This document shows, in pieces, positions 35,401 through 46,170 of a stretch of DNA of 64,000 nucleotides. The notes under the pieces were generated by a model. It made no database searches. It was given only the letters and a program-made list of their open reading frames with translations, and had not been told where the DNA came from. Both the position numbers and the translations under genes were made by a program. The DNA comes from Debaryomyces hansenii CBS767 (Eukaryota > Ascomycota > Pichiomycetes > Serinales > Debaryomycetaceae), in NCBI RefSeq assembly GCF_000006445.2, contig NC_006046.2, positions 682,001 through 746,000 on the forward strand, written 5' to 3'. The stretch's first letter is position 1; each line of letters opens with the position of its first letter.

Positions 35401-36371
35401 GTGCAGTTTTACAAATCCAAAAGCAAATTGATCACTATTTCGATAAGAACGATACAGAAAATGTCGATGAATATGCCAGATATTTAACAGCCCATGTTTT
35501 TGCGTCGATCAGAGAATTATTCGAAGGTGCTCATTTAATTCAAGATTGGTTGGGTGAATCTGCTAAAAGAATTAGTAAATCCGTTCGTATTGATTATGAA
35601 GAGAAGAGCTCTAAAAATTCAAACAAACCAAGCCATTTATCTTCAGTCATTTGGACTACACCATTAGGATTACCATGTGTCCAACCATATAGAGTTACAA
35701 AGAAACAAATTATTTCCACTAATTTGCAAGATATTGTCATTTCAGATCCTTTTGGTGCTAGTCAAGTGGATGCTAGAAAGCAACAAGCAGCATTCCCACC
35801 AAACTACGTGCATTCGTTAGATGCGACCCACATGTTAATGACCGCTAAGGCATGCGCAGAGCTGGGATTGTCTTTCGCCTCTGTCCATGATTCCTACTGG
35901 ACCCATGCATGTGATGTGAATACTATGAACAGCCATATTCGTGAGCAGTTTGTAAAATTGCACGGCGAAAACTTAATTGTAAAGATTAGAGATGAATTTG
36001 AAAGACGTTATAAAGGTTTCTTACAGGTTATTATAATACCTGGAGACCACGAAGTTGCCAAGAAGATTAAAGACGTTAGAAGAAATATTGTAAAGGATTT
36101 AGGTAGAGCCTTAACTGTTGCTGACGAAATTTACTTGGAAAAAAAGAGACAGCAGTTATTAGATTCCGATGATCCAAAAGTTATAGAGATGGGTCAGAAA
36201 ATGGTGACTACTGTCAGCGTAACAGAAGGAGTAGACATGAATAAATTAGCTGTAAGCGCTGCCTCCAGGAAAGCAATGCAAGTGTTAGCTCCTTTGAAGT
36301 TTCCTGAAATTCCAAAGAAAGGTGATTTAGATGTCAGCATCGTTAAAGACTCACCATATTTCTTTTCATGA
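32433..36371 (+). CDS. RPO41: Mitochondrial RNA polymerase
   Basis: A 1312-aa single-subunit, T7-like RNA polymerase that transcribes mitochondrial DNA. The N terminus is basic and suits a presequence (FKRLSRKHIAVDLVRR). An N-terminal extension of about 700 residues carries helical, PPR-like sequence. The catalytic core shows motif A with HQDGTCNGLQHYAALGGD (Asp 907), motif B with KVVKQTVMTNVYGVTFVGA, and motif C with VHDSYWTHACD (Asp 1153). NVDFRGRAYP lies upstream, as in the family. Length compares with 1351 in Saccharomyces. Two adjacent ATGs (32433 and 32436) begin the frame; the choice between them cannot be made here. Confidence 0.97.
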   Translation: MMFKRLSRKHIAVDLVRRYGVENQRLQSIRSTTTITRSTGIPSESFPIYNSFLEDLKNKKDIPGRNALYNKSFSEINGDFLNTISREETQEVAWSSQYDPVSRSPFAKDVVHLQSLLDALLSSKNFDRADKILKAIYPLLSSQENFIFSLNKYLEAWSLESSTSIIEMENYLASIQLQFRDVVPNDRTYAILISKAIDDEKICMSYISRIKSNTSMIRKVFTHIDIIGIDGLMKIFKDPSVTENLIPKDLCPLFAQVRKLDGSSDMYDVDSEENVPEYFKDTELSVPIIEKDSDSLKAVDSFGLKVIRHTLLGLKTDNNSAVLDEFINNIENEMNNHVLHNTSNQEKKDYFAVYKCLKTDEQREKFNEALDLFNEGRQRQLELRGVDGAKEKWKHEFEDMQKRGAINLHKSLNVQLFKWYSDLLPYVEEEVNQCKKILDGEISLDNVKPDAKNLMKDRAYYAPYLTLIPPKKMCVITILELLKLNSTGGIVDGMRTARAVISVGKALELEYKSQNLMKAEGRSLSKKLKTTSQWKKLLRQRRDYNKQDPIANNEWDYPIYAKVGSVLTSLLIHVAKVPVKGTDPTTGKEVKGMQPAFHHTYQYLQGQRLGVLKVHKSLVRQLAGNVLGNSVQPQMLPMLVPPRPWTSYNDGGYLFSQNSLVRIKDSAETNAYLKAASDLDNLEIYDGLNVLGDTAWTVNRNVFNIISKFWNTGEKFLDIPPIVEEPELPKQLPMNAEPFEKAEYQRKVRKAMNEAASARSQRCDTNYKLEIARGFLGEKLFFPHNVDFRGRAYPLSAHLNHLGNDMTRSLFLFWEGREVGDEGLNWLKIHLANVYGIDKAPLNERIQFVDDNLENILECARNPINGSGWWKKGEKPWQVLSVCFELNEAFQLDDPTKFVSHIPVHQDGTCNGLQHYAALGGDIEGARQVNLIPADKPQDVYTFVAGLVQKRVDAEAEAGNKYAIFLQDKITRKVVKQTVMTNVYGVTFVGAVLQIQKQIDHYFDKNDTENVDEYARYLTAHVFASIRELFEGAHLIQDWLGESAKRISKSVRIDYEEKSSKNSNKPSHLSSVIWTTPLGLPCVQPYRVTKKQIISTNLQDIVISDPFGASQVDARKQQAAFPPNYVHSLDATHMLMTAKACAELGLSFASVHDSYWTHACDVNTMNSHIREQFVKLHGENLIVKIRDEFERRYKGFLQVIIIPGDHEVAKKIKDVRRNIVKDLGRALTVADEIYLEKKRQQLLDSDDPKVIEMGQKMVTTVSVTEGVDMNKLAVSAASRKAMQVLAPLKFPEIPKKGDLDVSIVKDSPYFFS

Positions 36372-36532
36372 TTGATGATGCATTCTTGTACATATTATAT
36401 TTGTCCGTGTACAGTTTCTTTCTGATTTTCAGTACTGTAAATTTGTATATACTTGTCCATATAGAATAAATACGATAAAATTAAAACAACGTTTGAAAAT
36501 GTGTATTTGAACATGATTAAAGCTAATAATAC

Positions 36533-37426
36533 TTATATAATTTTCCCTTGCTGTTCAAAATTCTCTATTAACGGTAATAATGGCTCTAATTCTTTCCTGT
36601 CAATCAAATTAAATTCCTTTATAAAGCTAATAAAATGGGCGAAGAAAGAGTTCCAGTGTGCTTCTAATGACAAGTGTACTATCTTATCAAATTGGTTGTG
36701 ATATATGAAAGCAAATATTCTGAGCATTTGTCTTAATATGTTTTTGCAATCCTTCAAGAAGTTCGGTGGGAATGCTCCTCCATTTTTAGTAGGAAATATC
36801 GATTGATCGTTCAACTTGGTTGATATCCATGTCAAAACATAGTCAATATATTGGCTTGCTGGCAAATTGATTGCTTGGCCACTGGCATCAACCCACATAT
36901 AATTCGTATTAGGACCCGCATTCATAGTTGGAAATGCCTCTGGTGTAACATAATCAGCAATAATTCCATAAAATTGGTTTAAGTTATTGTACAGTTCGAA
37001 TATATTCAACGCTATCCACTCGTTCGAATCCACATATTTTGGAAGTTGAACGATAGTTTTGAAGGATCCTTTCACCAACGCAGTCTTCACAAATGGTTCA
37101 CATAAGAAAAGTGGTAATTTTGATGGTGATGCTTGTGACTGTTGAGCTACCTGCTGACGACGTGGCAGCTGATTCTGCTGCACCTGTGTATTTCCTTGTG
37201 TACGGCCTCTTCTAGTAGGTGACTGATTTGCAAATTGTATTTGATTTGTGTTTCGTGGTTTAGTTGGAGAATATTTATTTGGCGAATATTTGCCTGGAGA
37301 CTGTGATCTTCTTATCGGTGAACCAGATGAATTATTATGTGAATATATCGATGCTGGCGTATCCACATCCTTTTTATTCTTCTTGGAGCTTCTGCCCAAT
37401 CCTCTGATCGTGTTTAGAAATGACAT
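36533..37426 (-). CDS. MOB2: Mob2, activator of the Cbk1 (NDR) kinase
   Basis: A 297-aa protein of the RAM network, which controls polarised growth and daughter-specific transcription. The N-terminal 100 residues are disordered, with SPGKYSPNKYSP and RRSQSP-like sites of possible Cdk phosphorylation. The Mob domain runs from about 105 to 297 with FLCEPFVKTALVKGSFKTIV, EYVTPEAFPTMNAGPNTNYMW-like (here DYVTPEAFPTMNAG), HNQFDKIVHLSLEAHWNSFF and the terminal ENFEQQGKII. These features separate it from Mob1. Yeast MOB2 has a 5' intron; here the frame is continuous. It is convergent with RPO41 across only 161 bp. Confidence 0.96.
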   Translation of the reverse strand: MSFLNTIRGLGRSSKKNKKDVDTPASIYSHNNSSGSPIRRSQSPGKYSPNKYSPTKPRNTNQIQFANQSPTRRGRTQGNTQVQQNQLPRRQQVAQQSQASPSKLPLFLCEPFVKTALVKGSFKTIVQLPKYVDSNEWIALNIFELYNNLNQFYGIIADYVTPEAFPTMNAGPNTNYMWVDASGQAINLPASQYIDYVLTWISTKLNDQSIFPTKNGGAFPPNFLKDCKNILRQMLRIFAFIYHNQFDKIVHLSLEAHWNSFFAHFISFIKEFNLIDRKELEPLLPLIENFEQQGKII

Positions 37427-37734
37427 CGTTTATGGGCTGATCTGTGAAAAAATATGAATGAATGAATGAATAATAAATATGAAAAAGGACTAACTTTAAT
37501 ATACAAATTTCTCGACTCAAAGGACCTATGTGAATATACTATATCGGGAAGAGTATAATTGTAGGACAATAGAAACAAGTTCTAAACAGTTGATTGAAAA
37601 AAAAAAGGAGGTTTCGATTCATTCACGTGAAGATCAACAACACGATTCTCTTTGGTCTAATATGATTTAATATGAAATGAATTATGAATTAAAATAATAA
37701 ACCTTATAACCTATCTATAGAAAGAATTAGAAAT
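37427..37734. other. Intergenic region PSD1-MOB2
   Basis: 308 bp, AT-rich, between the 3' end of PSD1 and the start of MOB2. It holds a (gaat)n microsatellite at about 37457-37471 just upstream of MOB2 and a short A-run near 37598. No gene seen. Confidence 0.5.
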
Positions 37735-39540
37735 CTATTCAAACCTGCCTAACTGTTCACCCATCTTAACTTTCTGGCCAAGTTCTAAATCGAATTTGAA
37801 GTTATCTGGGGCTTCAAAGATCAAAACAACTGTAGAGCCTAATTTAAAACCACCAACTTCTTGACCCTTCGTTAAAGGATACCCACCCAAAAGTCTACTG
37901 GCTTTAGTATACGTGGCCTCGTATACAGTATTCTTCTTCAATTTCTTACGTTGGCTGGCAGTGGAGGAAGTAGTCGATACTGTTGACACATCAGTAGAGG
38001 ATTCATCAGTGTTTTGCAATAATGGGGTATTTTCATTATCGGAAGAAAGAGAGCTCTTCAGATAGACTTCGTTTTCGTAAACATCGTTTGTTTTCAAATC
38101 CTTGTCAAAGTTGACAACTATACTACCAACATTCGTGGCACCAACTGGAATCATGGAAAAGAAACCGTGCTTCCAGTAGCCTAGCAACGCTACTCTCTCG
38201 TTCAAAACAAATAATCCCTGCAAAGTCTTCTGAAAGAAGGGGGCTACCGAAAACAATTCACCAATGAAATGACGTCTTAACGTTGTGACCCAGTTGGTTG
38301 GCGAATGGTAACGATGATAGTCACCTGGAGCCAAGTAAATAACCGCAAAGTACAATTGCTTGTTGTCACTGAAATTGTTCAATGTAGGGGGCGCTACACC
38401 CTTGGCCACCGCGAGCTCTTTGGAAAACGAGGACTTTGATCCCTTAGCTGTTCCATCACCTTCATCTTTATAGTCTAAATCGTTCATATGGAATGTATCA
38501 CTCGATTCACCACCAACCAAGTCATCAACTGAGTACGATATACCATTAATCTTGGCAAACTCTTCGTCTCTTTTCAAGACGGAGTCATCGTCAGTTTCAT
38601 GGTCAAAATCAAGTGAATGAGAAGGCGCTGCTAATCTTTCTGCTTTCAATCCAAGTAAAGCATCAATTGAATATGTCATACCCTTCACTTGTTCAATTTC
38701 ACCATTCTCTATGATTCCGAATTTTAATACTTTTCCGTCAGATGGAGATACCACTTCCGAATCGGCAATTGGTCTAACACCCGGCTTCAACTTTCTGTAG
38801 AAAAATTCAGACAAGTTACTGTACGTGGTTAAATCTGGCTCGTCCATCTCTTCCAAATTGACACCAAATAAAGTGGAATACAACTTATATGATGGACCTC
38901 TTAACCAAACTGGTAAATTGATGGAGTTGAATTGACCCCATAATCTTGAAATCGACTTCAATGGCAACGTCGAATATGCATACAAGTGCCACGATTGTGG
39001 TTTTATTGCATATTCGTTGAAGTGCTGGTCTTTGTCACCTCGTTCGTAGTGGATCTTTGCCGCAACACCCCCTAAAACAACCGTCAAAGAGGTTAAAGTC
39101 CACCATCTAATAAATCTTCTGCGTTGCTGTCTCTTTTTACGTGCCTCCGCTGAGAAGAATCGTTTGTGAAAATTCTTCGTTTTGTTTTTCAATTTCTGAT
39201 TGGCACTCGAAAACAGTCTTCTGGATATCCTTATATATGGAAGCTTCAATTTCTTCTGACCCGAAGCCAATCTGGTTCCCTTCGTCCATGTCGAGTAATA
39301 CAACACGTTTCTCTTAGGTCTTGGAATCTTTGGGAATGGATAGTAATATGACCCAAAGTTCCTCTTTTGTTGAATTTGTCCTTGTAATGTCTTTTCTGCA
39401 ACTAACGAGGCCCTGGATAAAGGTTGGGATATATTCATAGTGTGAGGCCCATGTGAAAAGGCAGAAGAAGTGTACCTCATTTTATGACCCAAACTAGGTT
39501 TCAGGTACAACGAAGAGGGTCTGAAAGGCATTCTTAACAT
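37735..39540 (-). CDS. PSD1: Phosphatidylserine decarboxylase, mitochondrial
   Basis: A 601-aa enzyme of the inner membrane that makes phosphatidylethanolamine from phosphatidylserine. A basic presequence is followed by a membrane segment at about residues 146-164 ([18 protein letters not shown]). The decarboxylase domain includes [32 protein letters not shown] and VGATNVGSI. The LGST site (567-570) is where the proenzyme cleaves itself before Ser569 to create the pyruvoyl cofactor. An insertion of about 100 residues repeats a motif: [11 protein letters not shown] and then [11 protein letters not shown]. Such acidic inserts occur in other fungal Psd1 proteins. The short C-terminal alpha subunit (33 aa) is usual. 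Confidence 0.96.
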   Translation of the reverse strand: MLRMPFRPSSLYLKPSLGHKMRYTSSAFSHGPHTMNISQPLSRASLVAEKTLQGQIQQKRNFGSYYYPFPKIPRPKRNVLYYSTWTKGTRLASGQKKLKLPYIRISRRLFSSANQKLKNKTKNFHKRFFSAEARKKRQQRRRFIRWWTLTSLTVVLGGVAAKIHYERGDKDQHFNEYAIKPQSWHLYAYSTLPLKSISRLWGQFNSINLPVWLRGPSYKLYSTLFGVNLEEMDEPDLTTYSNLSEFFYRKLKPGVRPIADSEVVSPSDGKVLKFGIIENGEIEQVKGMTYSIDALLGLKAERLAAPSHSLDFDHETDDDSVLKRDEEFAKINGISYSVDDLVGGESSDTFHMNDLDYKDEGDGTAKGSKSSFSKELAVAKGVAPPTLNNFSDNKQLYFAVIYLAPGDYHRYHSPTNWVTTLRRHFIGELFSVAPFFQKTLQGLFVLNERVALLGYWKHGFFSMIPVGATNVGSIVVNFDKDLKTNDVYENEVYLKSSLSSDNENTPLLQNTDESSTDVSTVSTTSSTASQRKKLKKNTVYEATYTKASRLLGGYPLTKGQEVGGFKLGSTVVLIFEAPDNFKFDLELGQKVKMGEQLGRFE

Positions 39541-39719
39541 CCAAGTAAGAATCTACTATATCAATATTCTACAAAAGAAGAATTGATAGTGATAATATTT
39601 ATTGTCTTGTGAAGATTTATATTTTCCATACTGAAGTGTCGCACTACAAAATTTTTACGGTCGTCTTGAACCAAAACAATAACATGATAACCTTACGTGT
39701 ACTATATTAAAAAATACGG

Positions 39720-42700
39720 CTATGAATTGGATAATTTCCAAACATTCTGCTTAAGCTGTTCTATAAAGCCCAAACTAATGAAATGCAAATTTTCTGTGAG
39801 TAGCCTATCGGTAAATGCAAAAATGAGCTTTAAGTTCCATAAATCATCAATAGTCTTCGGTTTTGTAGCCATTAATTGCATTTCAATCTTATTATCAATG
39901 ATGTTGAAAATAGATAAGCCCGAATTGTTGGTAAGGGAGTCGTATTCTCCATCATTATCACTGCTCTCGTAGAGAAAAATCTGCTTTTCGAAGGTATTGA
40001 GCTTCTCCATAAACTTCAAGCCTAGCAATTTTGAGACATCGCTATTTATGCTGACCTCACCATTATCAATCTGGAGCTTTTTGTTTTCATTCTTTAACAA
40101 GGTTCCAATTGAAGTCTTTAAAAGTTGATAGTTACGTCTTTTATATACAAATATGGTGAGGGTCTTCTTAAATATTTCCAAATACTCTGAATTTAATTGG
40201 AAGTCGATCTGAACGTTGAAATGATCGGGTGAATTAGTTGATATCATTAATATATCACTTAGATTGGGCAACAAATATGGCGATAACGTTTCTTTGACTT
40301 CTCCATTCTTCATTGTGATAGTCACTGGAACCTTGCAGGGCTTGCGAGTATTTACGTCTCGAATAATTAAGCATCGAGGTTCAACTGACAACGCCCAGAA
40401 GTGTCTTAGCGCCTGTAGGTGGACTTCGTATTCGCTGTTCTCATTTGGATAAATTGGGTATAAGGATACGACTAAGGAGGCAATTGCAAAATTTGATTTG
40501 CTGAATGCATACTGCCCACCACCTAAGAATAAAAACCCTAAGGCGGTGTTTATTGCCATATAATTACCATAACCCATATCTTTATTAGTTTCCCCTTGTA
40601 GGATCCTTAGTCTTCTGAAAGTTTCTAGGTCTCCACTCCCAGCCATAATAATAGATAAACTCAATGCGATTAGATCTTGAGTATTATTGGCGCAATGATA
40701 TGCCATTCTTTGATCATAGTTATTGACAGGAGCTACTGAAATAACCATCATCTTATCCAAGAAATATAATAACGTATCACGAGCCTTCTTGTCGTGGGTT
40801 GAAGCATATTTAATAGCGATTGAAAGGCATGCACCACCTAGAATATTGAAATACCCTAACTGGTCACTATCTAGCGAATCGATACTATCAAGTGAATATT
40901 TTTCTAACAATGGTCTCGGAATTTCATTATTCACCCATTCAATTGAGTTATCTATGAATTCCCACATGATGAGGTTCTTTGCAACACATCTTAATAGAAG
41001 CAAGTCAGGTCTAATATAATCCAATAATTGTTCATTATTTGGTACTTCCAATTTATTGGCTATTGCGATATTTTCAGTTTTCATATAAATGAATCCTAGG
41101 GCAATAATAGCTCCACAACAAGATTTGTCTAATTCTTGAATTGACTGGAAATCTTTCATAGATATGGCAAGCACTAATAGTTTATCTATAACATGTGTAT
41201 CATTTAAACCTCTTAAGTCATTACCCTTACCCAAGTTTACAAACCCTAAAGCAATTCCAGCTGCTAAACGATACCCTTCATGAATTTGTTCAGTATCATT
41301 CTGAAATACGGAACTAGTGATTTGTGAAAGTAATATTTCACTCATCCGACGATGCTGACTTTCAAGATAAAGCAATCCAATTCCTATTAATCCTGCAGTT
41401 TGAACCATGATAGGAACATTCAAATCATTGGCACCTTGCGGTAATAATGCAACTGCGTGAACGGACAAGACCTTTGTCAATTTGTTATCCATGGATCCTT
41501 TGATACTAGCGGCCATACCAACTAAAAGACCCACACTTGTTAATGGATGCTTTGGACCCAAATAATTATAAATATGCCATTCCTCTAATTTTTTGAGATG
41601 TCCATTAAGACCTAATCCTAATAAGAAGCCAGCATGCTGTGAATTTAGTTCTGGTGGTTTATTAAAAATTATCCAACTGCCAGAAATCCCTTTTGAGTCC
41701 TTACTGATACTCAACCCGGACGAAACACCATTATGGAAATATCCCCACTCAGAAATATTATCACTTATGGCTCCCTTGGACAAGATGATATTTGTCATTG
41801 TTGGTGCAATTAGTGTACTGAAACTGAATTTTGGAATTGGGAATTTCTCTGTCAATAATGGCATTCTACCAGCGTAAAACAATGCAGCTCTACCTAAGGG
41901 TATAGTTAGAGTTCTAAGAGCCACAAGAGCTGCTAGTTCTCTTTGCAAAATGAACATATCATACTCGCTGATATCTTCATCAGTGGTTAATGTCGCTGAT
42001 TGAGTCTTCGTTTGGTGAAGTAAGGTCGTTATTTCATAATACCGTCTATCATAGTCAAATATCAATTTTGTAATATTTATTCTATCTGCCTCTGATTGAC
42101 CATCCCATGCAACCACAGATTCATTCTTGTCAAAAATGTTAGCCAAAATATAGTTAATATCTTTTGTGACTAATTGAGACGTCGATCCAGAAAGTCCAGT
42201 ATAATGAGAAGATGGAGTTTGAAACGCATCAGTATCTAAAAACATGCTTAAATCTTTTCTTCCGACCAATTCTAGAGTTCTGCTAGTCCATTCAAAAGCA
42301 GGATTCTCCTGACAAATCAGGACAGCTTCTTTTAGTGGGATATATATCCCAGGAGGGTAAGTTTCCAAGTCGCTCATAGTAATTCCATATGTGCACATCA
42401 TATCAATTACATGTGTAGGTTCGTAATGAGGTGATACAATTATTTCGAATAGTTTTAGGACATGGTATGTTCTTGGAGTTATCAATTCATCAATGGTATC
42501 GCTTTCTTCCACCAACTGTGAAAAGAACAAGTATGGAATAAGGCTATCACTAAACAAACTAGTCAATGATGCAAGTAGGTTTGGTGGTGATCCTAAAACA
42601 CAAACCAGGAGGAATCTTGTAACCTTCTCTATGTTGTTCATGTCAATCATATAGTATTTATTCCAAGATTCGGGCCATCCCATCCATGTAGTTAATTGGG

Positions 42701-44438
42701 TCAAGAACATTCCCATAGTATTTAAATTAGATTGACTCAAAATATCAAGTTTCATTTCTTCTCTTATTAGATGTAATGAAATAACAACGTAGGGAATTAA
42801 ATCAGAAAAGGAGTAATTGAATTGAGAAATGCTATGCAAATGTTTTGCTTTTGGTAACATCTTTGTAATCTCATTTGATATTCCTGAAGGGAAGTCGTCT
42901 TGAAACGGGTAAATTAAACTTAGTAAAGTAATGACAAACGCATTCCAATCATCTCTCCTTTCATCTAACAGAAGTGCCGAACGCCATAATACCCATATTG
43001 TTTCATTAATCTTGGAACCAGATAGATATTTAAAACATTGTAAACACTTGAGTACCAATTCGTTCGACGGATCCAATAGTAGTTTTAATATATATGCTTT
43101 TCCCGATTTCGATAGTAATGCTACATCTTCATTGAATGACGACTGCAACATTTTTATAGGAGGGAAGTTTCCAGCCAAATCGATATTTAATGTGACAACA
43201 TCAATGAAAGGGTTAACCAAAGTAAGCGAATGCTCATCTTTCAAAACCACTAAATACCCTTCATGTTTAGAGTTATTAAGTGGAATACAATGCTCGCATT
43301 GTATTCTATAGCAGAATTGATATCTAGGGATATGGCTTGACAGTTGCTGAAATATATGAACTTGAGCTTCTTTACTAGATTTATTCATTATCACTATTGC
43401 TTCCTGGTCTTCATACGTCAAGCCATAGACTTCAACTTGTGATTTGTCCACATTCAACTTATACGCGTCTATCTTCGTTAATATCATATCCTTCCGAAAC
43501 ACTGCAAACTCTAAGGACGAATATCCAGATTTTGTTTTGGAAGAATCAGGAAAACCTGGATCCGAGCTCATCCTAGCTATGGATGATACATCAGATAACA
43601 AGGTGCTGGTTCTTTTCTTCTCCATATTCATAGAAATGACATTTTGAAGACTGTTATTTGAAATGGAGTTATTATTATGGTTGGGGTCAAGATGCACACT
43701 TTCATCTTCAGGAATCCTCGACGGATTTGGGGTTGAAATCATACTCTGTTTTCGTTTCGAGAGCTTCGATGAGTTGGTGACCAGCTTTTTGTTTCCCCTA
43801 GCGGAAGATCGTATATGATATAGCACGACCGTCTTTTCCAGAGTATTGAATGTAGCACATATGGTTGAAGTTTTATTTAAACCCTTGGCTGGAAATGTCA
43901 TCAATCTTTCATGTGGCGATATAATTGAAGTCGACGATGAAGTAATTATCCTAAAGTCTCCAATTGGATCAACCAACGTTAGAAACTTTGCGGTATGCAA
44001 TTGTTGTGGATGTAAATTATCTATACTAGATAATGATGGCACATTCAGGTCTTTTTCCAATATTATTCCGGATTCAAACGGTAATGCACTTTTCAAGCTA
44101 AATGGAAAGCTTACTACGTACGATCTTCCGTCGGGATAGTTAATGTATGCGGATTTTCGAAGACAGATAATCAAAGCATCGGTAGGATTCGTATCACACC
44201 CTGATCCACCACTATTGAATGACGTATATGATGCCGCTATTATGTCTTCATCGTACTTCAATTTCTTAGTTACCGTAGACCCTCTTATAAGAATCACTTC
44301 TCTCTTAGAAATCAATAGCTGTCGACTATTTGGATATAATACCGTCTTGTAGCCAATGCTTGACGAATACGGATGTCTGATATCAGATCTTAGATCAAAC
44401 GCCGGTAACGTAAGTCCTTGGGTCATGTCACTTTGCAT
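39720..44438 (-). CDS. APC1: Anaphase-promoting complex subunit Apc1
   Basis: A 1572-aa scaffold of the APC/C ubiquitin ligase, which triggers anaphase and mitotic exit. The N-terminal half forms a WD40-like region with a disordered Ser/Lys-rich insert (SSKLSKRKQSM...), a probable phospho-regulated loop. The C-terminal half contains proteasome/cyclosome (PC) repeats: HAGFLLGLGLNGHLKKLEEW, KHPLTSVGLLVGMAASIKGS, MVQTAGLIGIGLLYLESQHR and YGNYMAINTALGFLFLGGG. Length compares with 1748 in Saccharomyces and with shorter Candida forms. The start at 44438 (MQSDMTQG) has a second ATG four codons on. Confidence 0.94.
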   Translation of the reverse strand: MQSDMTQGLTLPAFDLRSDIRHPYSSSIGYKTVLYPNSRQLLISKREVILIRGSTVTKKLKYDEDIIAASYTSFNSGGSGCDTNPTDALIICLRKSAYINYPDGRSYVVSFPFSLKSALPFESGIILEKDLNVPSLSSIDNLHPQQLHTAKFLTLVDPIGDFRIITSSSTSIISPHERLMTFPAKGLNKTSTICATFNTLEKTVVLYHIRSSARGNKKLVTNSSKLSKRKQSMISTPNPSRIPEDESVHLDPNHNNNSISNNSLQNVISMNMEKKRTSTLLSDVSSIARMSSDPGFPDSSKTKSGYSSLEFAVFRKDMILTKIDAYKLNVDKSQVEVYGLTYEDQEAIVIMNKSSKEAQVHIFQQLSSHIPRYQFCYRIQCEHCIPLNNSKHEGYLVVLKDEHSLTLVNPFIDVVTLNIDLAGNFPPIKMLQSSFNEDVALLSKSGKAYILKLLLDPSNELVLKCLQCFKYLSGSKINETIWVLWRSALLLDERRDDWNAFVITLLSLIYPFQDDFPSGISNEITKMLPKAKHLHSISQFNYSFSDLIPYVVISLHLIREEMKLDILSQSNLNTMGMFLTQLTTWMGWPESWNKYYMIDMNNIEKVTRFLLVCVLGSPPNLLASLTSLFSDSLIPYLFFSQLVEESDTIDELITPRTYHVLKLFEIIVSPHYEPTHVIDMMCTYGITMSDLETYPPGIYIPLKEAVLICQENPAFEWTSRTLELVGRKDLSMFLDTDAFQTPSSHYTGLSGSTSQLVTKDINYILANIFDKNESVVAWDGQSEADRINITKLIFDYDRRYYEITTLLHQTKTQSATLTTDEDISEYDMFILQRELAALVALRTLTIPLGRAALFYAGRMPLLTEKFPIPKFSFSTLIAPTMTNIILSKGAISDNISEWGYFHNGVSSGLSISKDSKGISGSWIIFNKPPELNSQHAGFLLGLGLNGHLKKLEEWHIYNYLGPKHPLTSVGLLVGMAASIKGSMDNKLTKVLSVHAVALLPQGANDLNVPIMVQTAGLIGIGLLYLESQHRRMSEILLSQITSSVFQNDTEQIHEGYRLAAGIALGFVNLGKGNDLRGLNDTHVIDKLLVLAISMKDFQSIQELDKSCCGAIIALGFIYMKTENIAIANKLEVPNNEQLLDYIRPDLLLLRCVAKNLIMWEFIDNSIEWVNNEIPRPLLEKYSLDSIDSLDSDQLGYFNILGGACLSIAIKYASTHDKKARDTLLYFLDKMMVISVAPVNNYDQRMAYHCANNTQDLIALSLSIIMAGSGDLETFRRLRILQGETNKDMGYGNYMAINTALGFLFLGGGQYAFSKSNFAIASLVVSLYPIYPNENSEYEVHLQALRHFWALSVEPRCLIIRDVNTRKPCKVPVTITMKNGEVKETLSPYLLPNLSDILMISTNSPDHFNVQIDFQLNSEYLEIFKKTLTIFVYKRRNYQLLKTSIGTLLKNENKKLQIDNGEVSINSDVSKLLGLKFMEKLNTFEKQIFLYESSDNDGEYDSLTNNSGLSIFNIIDNKIEMQLMATKPKTIDDLWNLKLIFAFTDRLLTENLHFISLGFIEQLKQNVWKLSNS

Positions 44439-44697
44439 ATTAACAGCGTTGACTAATTGACACGTACACTAGCGTTTCTACCCGATTAAAGCAATGTTTA
44501 TTACTCTATCCTGCTAGTTGTAGTTAGCGCTAGCTTTTGACATCACTTTGTAAACACAAGATAAAATCGCACTCAAGCACATTTACGATGAGACTACCAA
44601 TAGAAGTAAAAAATTCAATATACATTCCTAACAGTTTAAGATATACCTATATACAATCAGCTTAAGTAGCCGAGATGATAAAATCTGAACCAGTAGA

Positions 44698-45972
44698 TTA
44701 CTCAAGAATTCTGGTGACTAAACCAGTACCAACGGTCTTACCACCTTCTCTGATGTTGAAACGTTGGTTGACTTCAATTGGGGTCTTTCTGACTAATTCG
44801 ATTTCCATTTCAATGTTGTCACCTGGCATGACCATTTGAGAGTGGTCAGCACCTTCTGGGAATCTTAAAGTACCAGTGACATCGGTGGTTCTAAGGAACA
44901 ATTGTGGCTTGTAGTTTTCACCGAATGAGGAGTGACGACCACCTTCTTCCTTACTTAAAATATACAAGGAGGCTAAGACCTTCTTGTGGGAAGTGACAGT
45001 ACCTGGCTTAGCTAAAACCATACCACGGTTGATTTCGTCTCTCTTAACACCTCTCAATAAAATACCGGCATTGTCACCAGCCATAGCAGCATCCAATTCC
45101 TTCTTGAACATTTCAATACCAGTAACAGTGGCCTTGAAGGTCTTGTCGAAGTTACCGACAATTTCGATTTCTTCACCCTTCTTTAAAGTACCTCTTTCAA
45201 CTCTACCGGTAACGACAGTACCTCTACCGGAGATAGAGAAAACATCTTCAACAGGTAACAAGAATGGTTGTTCCAAATCACGTTGTGGAGTTGGAATGTA
45301 TTCATCAACGTTGTCTAACAACTTTTCAATGGCTTGGACACCAATTTCCGGTTGCTTATTTTCTAAAGCACATAAAGCAGATCCCATAACAACTGGAGTG
45401 TTGTCACCATCAAAACCGTATTGCGACAATAATTCTCTCATTTCCATTTCAACTAATTCCAACATTTCTGGGTCGTCAATAGTATCAACCTTGTTGACGA
45501 AAACAACTAAGTGTTGAACACCAACTTGTCTGGCCAATAACAAATGTTCTCTAGTTTGTGGCATTTGTCCGTCAGAAGCTGCAACAACGATGATAGCACC
45601 ATCCATTTGAGCAGCACCAGTAATCATATTCTTAATGTAATCAGCGTGACCTGGACAATCAACATGGGCATAATGTCTCTTCTCAGTTTCGTATTCAACA
45701 TGAGTGGTGGAAATGGTAATACCTCTGGATCTTTCTTCTGGAGCTCTATCAATAGACTGATAATCTAAGAAAGAAGCACCACCCTTATCGGCCAAAACCT
45801 TGGTGATAGCAGCTGTTAAGGTAGTCTTACCGTGATCGACATGTCCGATGGTACCAATGTTAACATGTGGCTTCGAACGGTCGAATGCCGCGTAAGTTCT
45901 AATCGAAGTTGGACGAACTTTGAATGAAGTACGTCCAGTTGAACGGAAAGCATTAACAACGTTTCTAAACAT
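44698..45972 (-). CDS. TUF1: Mitochondrial elongation factor EF-Tu
   Basis: A 424-aa GTPase that delivers aminoacyl-tRNA to mitochondrial ribosomes. The frame is open to 46035 only from a TTG; the first ATG (45972, [17 protein letters not shown]) starts a good presequence. G motifs are GHVDHGKT (43-50), [19 protein letters not shown] and GSALC. Domains 2 and 3 end with [20 protein letters not shown]. Leucine and other codons are strongly biased, as for an abundant protein. AAAATTTTTCA, an RRPE-like motif, lies about 60 bp upstream. It is divergent from the SDE2-like gene, whose start is about 200 bp away. Confidence 0.97.
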   Translation of the reverse strand: MFRNVVNAFRSTGRTSFKVRPTSIRTYAAFDRSKPHVNIGTIGHVDHGKTTLTAAITKVLADKGGASFLDYQSIDRAPEERSRGITISTTHVEYETEKRHYAHVDCPGHADYIKNMITGAAQMDGAIIVVAASDGQMPQTREHLLLARQVGVQHLVVFVNKVDTIDDPEMLELVEMEMRELLSQYGFDGDNTPVVMGSALCALENKQPEIGVQAIEKLLDNVDEYIPTPQRDLEQPFLLPVEDVFSISGRGTVVTGRVERGTLKKGEEIEIVGNFDKTFKATVTGIEMFKKELDAAMAGDNAGILLRGVKRDEINRGMVLAKPGTVTSHKKVLASLYILSKEEGGRHSSFGENYKPQLFLRTTDVTGTLRFPEGADHSQMVMPGDNIEMEIELVRKTPIEVNQRFNIREGGKTVGTGLVTRILE

Positions 45973-46170
45973 CTTTAAATTGCTTATTGTATGATAACTA
46001 TTCAAAAAAGCTTCGTTCTGCTTAAATATCACCAAAATTTTTCAAGTCGACAATTGATTCGTGGAATTTTTTTTCACTAAAATTACGTAATCGATGATAT
46101 AAGTCCAATATGGATTCATAGATAAGCATACTAAGGGTACTATATGGCAATATATGGCAATATATGACAT

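Noticed and set aside
45973..46035. N-terminal extension of TUF1
   Set aside because: It would need a TTG start; the ATG at 45972 gives a normal mitochondrial presequence.
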